Assembly: GCF_018446385.1 (NCBI RefSeq)
Contig: NC_056002.1
Coordinates: 11,604,894-11,668,893 of the forward strand
DNA length: 64,000 nucleotides
Origin: Zingiber officinale
Lineage: Eukaryota > Streptophyta > Magnoliopsida > Zingiberales > Zingiberaceae
Reading direction: 5' to 3'
The translations under genes and the position numbers were made by a program. The notes under the pieces were generated by a model. That model saw only the letters and a list, made by a program, of their open reading frames with translations. It had not been told where the DNA came from and searched no databases. The stretch's first letter is position 1, and every line of letters begins with the position of its first letter. Positions 57,057 through 64,000 of the stretch are shown here, piece after piece.

Positions 57057-57788
57057 ATGGATTTTTATCCATCAATGGAGAAGGAGAAGACCCAGTCCCC
57101 GAGCTTCTCCGCCAGCAGCAGCAGCAGCAGTAGAAATGGAGCGGCGGCGGCGGCGGCGGTTCCGTCATTGATCATTCCCAAATCAGTGCCAAAGTCTGTG
57201 GATGTCAGCGCTTTCGTCACCACCTTTATCCAGGCCGACGCCGGATCCTTCAAGCAGGCCGTCCAGATGCTCACCGGCTCCTCCGAAACCGCCGCCAAGC
57301 ACCACCATCACTCGGCGCCTGCTCTGCTTCCCGCAAAGAACGGGGTCTCGGTTGCAGCCATGGCGACGGGGCCGAAGAAGCCGGCGTTCAAGCTCTACGA
57401 GCGCCGCGGGAGCCTCGAGAATCTGAAAATGATAAGCCCGATGATCCCCAGCTTCGCGGGGCCTTACTCTAGTTCCCCCCTCGGCGCCGCGTTCTCCCCG
57501 CGCAGGCAGCCGGAGATCCTCTCCCCCAGCGTGATCGACCTGCCGTCGTTGACCCTCAGCCCCGTCACTCCGTTGATCCCTGATCCGTTCAACCGGTCGC
57601 CGCAGCCGAATCCGCCACCGGCGGGCGCAATCTCGGCTGAAGAGCGGGCCATCGCCGAGAAGGGATTCTACCTGCACCCTTCTCCTAGGACCACGCCGAG
57701 GGACGCGGCGCCACCGACCCTGCTGCCGCTCTTCCCGGTGACATCGCCGACGGCACCCGCTGCTTCCGCCGCCGCCTCTTCTTCCTGA
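57057..57788 (+). CDS. VQ4: VQ motif-containing protein, VQ4-like (single exon)
   Basis: A 243-residue intronless frame. The VQ motif FKQAVQMLTG is at residues 65-74 (F65, V69, Q70, T73, G74) after TTFIQADAGS; it binds the C-terminal domain of WRKY transcription factors. Downstream blocks match the VQ4/VQ19/VQ33 subgroup of MAP-kinase substrates: FKLYERRGSLENLK, FSPRRQPEILSPSVIDLPSLTLSPVTPLIPDPF, ERAIAEKGFYLHPSPRTTPRD and LLPLFPVTSP. Many serine/threonine-proline pairs are likely MAP-kinase sites. The role is nuclear, in immune and stress signalling. The N-terminal part is low-complexity (serine run, alanine run). Start codon 57057 is chosen because it follows a stop-free short leader; Met7 is an alternative. 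The lack of introns is usual for angiosperm VQ genes. Length fits the family (about 240). Confidence 0.95.
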   Translation: MDFYPSMEKEKTQSPSFSASSSSSSRNGAAAAAAVPSLIIPKSVPKSVDVSAFVTTFIQADAGSFKQAVQMLTGSSETAAKHHHHSAPALLPAKNGVSVAAMATGPKKPAFKLYERRGSLENLKMISPMIPSFAGPYSSSPLGAAFSPRRQPEILSPSVIDLPSLTLSPVTPLIPDPFNRSPQPNPPPAGAISAEERAIAEKGFYLHPSPRTTPRDAAPPTLLPLFPVTSPTAPAASAAASSS

Positions 57789-59758
57789 GAGATGCTTGCT
57801 CCTCGTTTCGTGGTATGAGAATCAATCAATGATTGAATTGTACAAATTTTTTTCTGCAGCTTCCTTCCTGCCATCTCCCTACTGGGCAATCTACAGCTTA
57901 ATCGATCAAACATGGGATGGATGATTCCTGCAAGATTTCGCTACCTTTTCTTCCACAAAAAAAACTCATTTTTATCTCATCCAATACTTATCTACTTGTC
58001 AATTGTTTAATTTTCTTGTGATTTTCCATGAGATTTCCTCGCAATTTTACTGTTCTTGACAGCACAGAAGACGAATCTGATTCACAATTCCACTTACTCC
58101 TAAATAGCTGCTTTCTTCCATTGACAACCTGTGACCTGCTTTTTCTTGCTTCTTCTTCTTCTTCTTCTTTTGTCATTTGGCAAGTATACCTAACCTTTGA
58201 GAACTGTACAAACTCCTCAAAGTGGAGAATAACTTACAGTGATCATGAAGTCACGAGAGTTTATGTTTCATGATAGTAAAGGAATAAAAGCTTTCAGACT
58301 CGATGCCTACTTGTTCACGCATTAAAGCTGCCATTGACAATCTTCCTTATCTATTTGCAGCTGAAGTGAGTCCGGTGAAACAACTGAAAATGAAAGAATT
58401 GATAGCCAAACAACTTTTGAAATTTCTGAGAAAATGCAGTTGCAGGTTACGTTGAATTTAACAACAAAAGTAGAAAAAATTGGCAATCTTTTGGCCAAAG
58501 TTTCAAGCAACGCTGACAGATTTGACTGACACTAATGGATTAGTTGTTGTTTTTAATTGATTAATCTTAGAGCAGAGAGGCTTCTTCCTGCTTAATGAGG
58601 ATAAGATTGAACCTCGTCTTGGTTTCTTATTCAACATCTTGCTTGAACAATTTTACGGTCCGATTTCTTTTTCATCGGTTCTCACAATAAGTCACAGAAT
58701 TGCAGCATGTTTCACCTTTTCCCGGGATAAATCATGAAAGTGTTGCAGCCAATTATCGGCAGTGACCCATAGTCTTCATCCTCTGATAAGACCGCCCAAT
58801 GCTAAATCAGTACCAGATGCTTTTTCCCAACGATCGTCCGGTTCAAATTTTTTCCATTAAATTCAATGCCAGCACTCCCTTTAGCGGTCCACAGTAGCTT
58901 GACCGCTGCAGCGATGTGTGGGCGAGGGGATTAAGTTTTTTCTCTGTGCTATAGGGGGGATTTAATGATTTTTTTTAAGTCTGACAAATTTTAACTCAAT
59001 CCTCCCTTTTTGGGTTCTTAATTTTCTCCACTCATGCAATTAATGGTTTGCCTGAAGAAACCGAAGCTGGATTACGAATTAAAGGATGATCCTTTCTCAT
59101 ATATTTATGGAAATTGATTATCCGCATCTACTTTACTGATGAAGTTCATCAATCTTCACTAATATACTAATATATGTAAAGAAACAATCCTCTGATCATA
59201 AAAGCGGATCAAGGATATTCTCTGAAAGAAACCTTGTACTTTTAGGTTGAAATATTAATGGCCAGTTTCATAAATATTAGCTATTTTAACAAATAAATTG
59301 CATTTAATTTATATATATATATATAGATAGATAGATGAAAAGATATGCTAACCGACCGTTCATTGGGAAATAGTCCGTGATAAAAAATTTTAATGGCTGG
59401 AATTAATCTAGGTATTTTGATTCATTTTATTTTATTTTTTATTTTTAGTCGGGCATCTGGATTTGATCCCAAGCTCGACTCTTGTGTTTTTTTATTTGTT
59501 TTTAATTTTTAAAAATCATAAATTTCTTAAAACATCCTAAATACATATATTATCTAGCACCTATAATTATTTATCTTGGACATTATAATATAAGAGAAAC
59601 CTTAATCCTATAGAAAAATCTTATTAGTTTAAATCTATTATAATTTTACCTCTAAATTTTAAAATCTTAAACCCTAATACATATAATATATACCATGAAA
59701 GTCTAAAATTTTTAATCTTAAATAGTAAAATTAAAAAAAGGAAGCTTGATCCTAGAGG

Positions 59759-59795
<37 letters not shown>

Positions 59796-60751
59796 TAAAA
59801 TCCCTTAGAATATATTTTGATGAAATATTTAAATCATAATTAATGTGTTATACTAAAAATATCATTAATTATTAATATAATCATCCAAAGTACGGCAATA
59901 AAGTCACTCATCTAAGAGTGAGAGCCCAAATATACTTCTACACTTTGATAATTTTTTAAATATAAAAATTAAAAACATAAAAAATTGTAGTGCCTGAGGT
60001 TATGTTCACTCCAGGCACCGTTATAATCCGTTGTAAGATTATAAAAAACAGGAGATAAATTATGGGATAATTTTATAGCTAATCGTTGTAAGATTATACT
60101 AAGGATGGGAGGGGAATAAAATTAGTAATGATCTGGGTGGTAAAAAGGTAATTCGACCCAAGTGAATATTAGTTTTGGACACTTCAATAACACATGAAAA
60201 AGTACAGACACATGATTACTAATGAACAGAGACCTGATTACTAATGAAGATTTAATCCTAAATTTTATAATGACAATACTACTGCACTGGCCAATTATAC
60301 ATCCCGATAGGGCAAGTGATTGCAGTTTAGTGTGTAGTGTCCTTGCTAATACTAGTAGGGGTTTCGAAGTTGGATAACTGGGCCGGATACGGCCTGGGTC
60401 CAGTTGGCCCCTTTTGTTTAGTCTGCCGGATTTGCCCGGTTTGTGAGGGACTGTGTCAGGCCCGACTTGTCACTTTAAGCCCTCCCGATTTTTCCAAAAG
60501 CTATAAAATAATAAAAAAATAAAACATCTAAAAATATCCCGAAATAAAAAGAATATATAAGCTTTTTGTAAAAATAAATATTTTATAAAAATATTATATA
60601 TTTATTTATTTATTTTTAATTATCTCCAGTTAAGATCGCAATTGGCTTAATCGATTGGCAACTGGCTTAATCCGATTGGCATCTCTGCTTCTCTTCATAT
60701 GATTTTAGTGCTATCTCACTGAACTATCCACGTGGACATGTTTAATGGAAG
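57789..60751. other. Intergenic DNA after the VQ gene
   Basis: The first 100 to 300 bp are presumably 3' untranslated sequence of the VQ gene. Simple repeats are present: CTT at 58148-58166, ATAG/AT at 59310-59336 and (AT)n at 59760-59790. The remaining open frames are short and without domains. I see no gene. Confidence 0.55.
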
Positions 60752-61272
60752 TCCATAAGAGCATTCACAGTGGTTAACGCCCATTGAGAGCTCCTTCGTT
60801 ATCATGTCTGCGCCACATCAAAAGTTAAAAACCTCACACCTCTTTCCACTATCAAAAAATCTCTCAACAATTATTTCATGGGTCTCACACTTTTCATTAT
60901 ATATAATTCTCATTTCTCCTTTATATTTTACATTATACACTATTAAATTTTTATATAATTTAAATTTATAAATTATTAATATGAAATAACATTAATAATT
61001 AAAAAAATACATAAATATTACAGTATATCAAATAAAAATATATAAATTATAATAATATATAAAAATAAACGTAAACTCATCTACACTAGGCCATGTCTCT
61101 GTTTATTTTTTTTCTATCATTTTCTCATGTAAATAAAGTTGTCCTGGTGTCATCTCACTAGTATCCTTCATAAGAATTTAATAATCCTTATGAAAGATCT
61201 CGACTTCCCTTAAAGTCATTTTTGTATTTGATATTCTTTAATATCTTGTCATTCTTTGTCGATGTTATATTC
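60752..61272 (-). mobile_element. Possible PIF/Harbinger-like relic cut by the right copia element
   Basis: AGAGCATTCACAGTGG at about 60759 resembles the start of PIF/Harbinger-type MITEs. At 61100-61270, the minus strand gives pieces (DDTRTTLFT, ENIKYKNDF) that recall the MYB-like second protein of such elements, but with shifts and stops. No right terminal repeat is visible because the copia LTR begins at 61273. Tentative. Confidence 0.3.
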
Positions 61273-62244
61273 TGTTGGAACCCCAAGGTTGGTTTTGGTG
61301 TGATCAACAAGTTAAGTTAGGTTCTGTTGTTTTCTAACCTTGTGTCTAAGTGTGCAGAAGCTTAGGAGCACATGTACTCGAGCGGAAGACGCAGCTAGCG
61401 AGAAGGACGGCACGCGGTGCGTCCGAGGGACGAGGCGCTGCGGAAGAGTACACCGGCGGACGAGAAGGAAGTGCGCGCGATGGTTCCGAGGTACGAAAGC
61501 CAGAGCGGAAGATTGCTCAGGGAGCAAGAGACGCAGCTAGCGCGAAGGTTGGCACGGGGTGCGATCGAGGGACGAAGTCTGCGGATGAGTACGCTGGTGG
61601 ACGAGAAGGGACACGCGGCAATTCCGAGGGACGAGAAGCCGGAGAGAAGCACGCTCGAGAAGATCGGAAGATGGGTTCGGGTAAGCCATATTCCGGATGT
61701 CAGAGATCACCCAATCAAGCGGATCCGGAGCAGAAGACCCGGACCGAGACGGGGACTTAACGGAGAAGTGGTCCCGGACAAAAAGTCAACCGTAGTTGAC
61801 TTTTTGCTCCGGGGCGCCCGGACCCTGATTTTGACCAAGATCGCGATTTACGTGATCTGAACGTTGGGGATAAAACTTTATCCCCAGGCGCCCGGAGCCT
61901 CCGACCAAGGCTATAAATATAGCCTTGGTCCAGAAGCTCTTCATCAGTTCAGAAATTGTAAACAACACTTGTGTCCTTCCACTGTTTAGATTAGCTTCTG
62001 TCTTTCTGTGCTTACACTGCTGTAAACGAGGCTTCTCCGCCTGAAGGAGCTCTTAGTGCGATCTTCATCCTTGGATTAACAACCTCCCCGGTTGTAACCA
62101 AGTCAAATTCGGTGCCTCGTTTTTATGCTTTATTTTCTGTTTAATCTATTTTTTATGTGTTAGCTTAATCGTACGAGAAAGGGTTGTGTTTGATTTTTCA
62201 GGGCTATTCAACCCCCCCTTCTACCCGGCTGCATCGGTCCTACA
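61273..62244 (+). repeat. 5' LTR of the right copia element
   Basis: 972 bp, TGTTGGAACCCC to GGTCCTACA. It contains a duplicated block of 142-bp period starting GACGCAGCTAGCG (61388 and 61530) and a series of perfect palindromes (61779-61930) around the TATA box. GGCGCCCGG occurs at 61813 and 61887. Confidence 0.88.
61779..61930 (+). promoter_or_regulatory. Palindrome cluster with the TATA box of the right copia LTR
   Basis: Three perfect inverted repeats: CAAAAAGTCAAC/GTTGACTTTTTG (61779-61806, loop CGTA), TGGGGATAAA/TTTATCCCCA (61865-61886), and GACCAAGGCTATA/TATAGCCTTGGTC (61903-61930). The last has its axis in the TATA box (TATAAATA), so the box can be read from both strands. Confidence 0.8.
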
Positions 62245-62246
62245 AG

Positions 62247-62260
62247 TGGTATCAGAGCCG
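62247..62260 (+). other. Primer-binding site of the right copia element
   Basis: TGGTATCAGAGCCG two bases after the LTR end, the initiator Met-tRNA type. Confidence 0.9.
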
Positions 62261-62300
62261 AGGTGCTTCAGGAGGACTAACCGCCGAACGAAGCAACAAG

Positions 62301-63758
62301 ATGACCGGATCCAACATCCACGCACCAAAATTCGAAGGGGACTTCGCTAGCTGGAAAAATCGAATGAAGGTATTTCTTGAAACAGATTATGATTTATTAC
62401 TAACAATGGAATTTGGCTATGAAGCACCAGAGGGCAAAGCAAGAAATCAATGGTCAAAGAAGGAGCAGGCTGACCACGTGGCAAATAAGAAAGCAGAATT
62501 CCATCTGCTAAGTGTACTTCCAACACAAGAAGTCAATCGAGTCGGTACCTACAACTCGGCAAAGGAGCTTTGGGAGAAATTCCTGGAGTTACACGAAGGA
62601 ACATCCGAAGCCAAACTTGCAAGACGGGATTTACTTCGTAACCAGCTTACAAACCTCCGATTTGAAGAAGGTGAAACAATTGCACATCTACACTCGAGGA
62701 TTCAGGAACTCATCACTAGACTTACGAATCTCAGAGAAGAGGTAAGTAACCGAGATTCGCTAAGGTATGCCCTAAATTCCTTTCCTAGAAACTCAAAATG
62801 GGCATCACTAGTAGATGCCTTTTACATTTCAAAAGATCTAGAAAAAATTTCATTAGACGAATTCTTTTCAACTTTTGAAGTGCATGAGTCAAGATGTGCA
62901 GGTCCGAAGGAGCCCAAGAATAATGTCGCTCTTAAAGCTTCGAGAGACGAACCTGAGTCAGAATCTTCTCTCGACAACGAGGAAATGGTAATGATGGTAA
63001 GACGATTTAAAAATATTTGTAAATCTAGGAAATCTAACCATCCGCAGGGAAGAAAGAAAAGAACCATCCGCTGCTACCATTGCGATGAAGAAGGGCACGT
63101 CAAGGACAATTGCCCTAAACTGAAGAACAAAGGGAAGGACAAGGGTAAGAAGCCTATCCAAAAGCGCAAGGCCCTAAAAGCGACGTGGGACGATACGTCG
63201 TCGGAATCGGAAGTCGAGGAGTTCTCCGGGCTCGCGTTAATGGCGAGTCATCAAGACGACGACTGCGAGTCAAGCTCTTCCGAAATGAGCATCGAAAGCA
63301 TCGATGAAGGGGGAGCCACGTCCGAAGAGAGCAACAGTTCAGGGGGAGAAACCGACAACGAGATCGACAAGGTAAGTGAGGTACGATCTCTTCCTCCTGA
63401 TAAAATGTTTAAATTCATTAAAATTTTAACAAAAGATTGCTGCAAATTAGAAAATGAAAATAAAGATTTAAAAGCAATATTAGCTACATCTTGTCCGTTA
63501 GAAATGCTAGATAAATCAAATTTAGAAAATGAAAAATTAAAATTAGAAATTCAAAATTTAAAAATTCAAGTAGAAAACTTGAAAAACTCTGCTTGCTCAT
63601 CTAAAACCAATTTTAGAAGGTTCAATAATTTGAATTGGTATTATAGATATCACCAGGGACAAATTAAAAATATCTCTAGAAAATATGTCCCTAAGAAATT
63701 TTTAGTTAATCCAGTAGGTTGGAACCTTTATTGGGTTCCTAAATCTTGCTTAGTGTAA
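62301..63758 (+). CDS. Copia gag protein (485 aa), intact frame
   Basis: Start MTGSNIHAPKFEGDFASWKN is chosen; the frame is open further upstream into the LTR, which is unlikely to be used. N-terminal gag fold: WKNRMKVFLETDYDLLL, TYNSAKELWEKFLELHEGT, ARRDLLRNQLTNLRF, and RDSLRYALNSFPRNSKWASL. One CX2CX4HX4C zinc knuckle (CYHCDEEGHVKDNC, residue 258) with a basic tail. Acidic serine-rich stretch, then coiled coil (LENEKLKLEIQNLKIQVENL). C-terminus NLYWVPKSCLV. It is close in length and design to the gag at 25085-26548, but that one has two knuckles. Particle-forming RNA-binding role. Confidence 0.88.
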   Translation: MTGSNIHAPKFEGDFASWKNRMKVFLETDYDLLLTMEFGYEAPEGKARNQWSKKEQADHVANKKAEFHLLSVLPTQEVNRVGTYNSAKELWEKFLELHEGTSEAKLARRDLLRNQLTNLRFEEGETIAHLHSRIQELITRLTNLREEVSNRDSLRYALNSFPRNSKWASLVDAFYISKDLEKISLDEFFSTFEVHESRCAGPKEPKNNVALKASRDEPESESSLDNEEMVMMVRRFKNICKSRKSNHPQGRKKRTIRCYHCDEEGHVKDNCPKLKNKGKDKGKKPIQKRKALKATWDDTSSESEVEEFSGLALMASHQDDDCESSSSEMSIESIDEGGATSEESNSSGGETDNEIDKVSEVRSLPPDKMFKFIKILTKDCCKLENENKDLKAILATSCPLEMLDKSNLENEKLKLEIQNLKIQVENLKNSACSSKTNFRRFNNLNWYYRYHQGQIKNISRKYVPKKFLVNPVGWNLYWVPKSCLV

Positions 63759-64000
63759 ATTTTAAAATCAAAGTTAGCGCTTTAAGTGAGAAAATTAAAC
63801 AAAAATTTCTTTATGGGCTTTGACTAGAAAGTGGTTGTTGCTCCAATAACCAAGAAGGCCTAGTGCCTCGCCACTGCCTGGAAGCCAAATATTGAAATAA
63901 ATGTTTAATTAATAAAGCATTAATACTAGAATTATTTAATGCTTTAAAAAGTTATTCAAACATGTTTCAAAATTTTGACATAAATTTTTTTTTTAAATAA

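Larger units (their letters stand above)
61273..64000 (+). mobile_element. Ty1/copia-type element, left part only, gag looks intact
   Basis: An LTR (61273-62244), a primer-binding site and a complete gag frame (62301-63758), then non-coding sequence to the window end. Pol, if present, is outside. Because the second LTR is not visible, age and completeness cannot be judged; no break is evident in the part seen. Confidence 0.85.

Noticed and set aside
57183-57677. 164-codon minus-strand frame
   Set aside because: Antisense shadow of the VQ gene.
60337-60522. GC-rich 61-codon frame with GPVGPFCLVC text
   Set aside because: Short, no family match; looks like a fragment of a repeated GGGCCGG-type sequence.

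Overview
This is a plant nuclear window, very probably from a monocot. Zingiberales (ginger/turmeric type) is my guess from the GC-rich first exons, the gene families and the LTR types, but I could not test it. Only four host genes are convincing: a three-exon class II trehalose-phosphate synthase/phosphatase-like gene (minus strand, 11947-15562), a cyclic phosphodiesterase (2H family) with three exons and a GC-AG first intron (51249-51986), a small S40/DUF584 senescence-regulator-like gene (54136-54441) and a VQ-motif gene of the VQ4 type (57057-57788). Nearly everything else is transposable-element material, much of it nested.

Layout. 1-9724: a broken Ty3/gypsy element of the Tat/Retand type on the minus strand, running off the left edge and split by a 5'-truncated LINE (1019-4494) with a 10-bp target-site duplication (TSD). 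9725-11859: an LTR remnant and a minus-strand solo LTR. 11947-15562: TPS gene. 16490-20260: two old LTR relics separated by AT-rich DNA. 21424-39855: remains of a hAT transposon (ZMYM1/DUF4371-type transposase, minus strand) cut by three insertions: a structurally complete gag-only LTR element with no pol (23313-30173), a Tat-type solo LTR (about 30556-31966) and a long solo LTR (32345-38496). The long solo LTR itself holds a solo LTR of its own family (34039-36457) and a solo LTR of another family (37260-38372). 39856-49996: a degraded full-length Ty1/copia element with TSD tatat and a solo LTR inside its gag (41148-42494). 51249-57788: a gene-bearing segment with three small genes and a 425-bp hAT MITE. 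61273 to the end: the left LTR and intact gag of another Ty1/copia element, which runs off the right edge.

Most unusual signal. Several different LTR families carry tandem arrays of short hairpin units downstream of the LTR start. The arms differ between units, but both sides change together, so pairing is kept (for example AGCTA/TAGCT, AGACA/TGTCT, AAGCG/CGCTT, AAGC/GCTT, AAGT/ACTT, CTGG/CCAG, CTAG/CTAG). Between this array and the LTR TATA box most families carry a second module of short palindromes with a family-specific sequence. The rightmost LTR has its TATA box at the centre of a perfect 28-bp palindrome. This modular, compensated hairpin architecture is my best candidate for an undescribed system. 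All coordinates of splice sites, TSDs and domains come from reading the sequence; no search or alignment was run.
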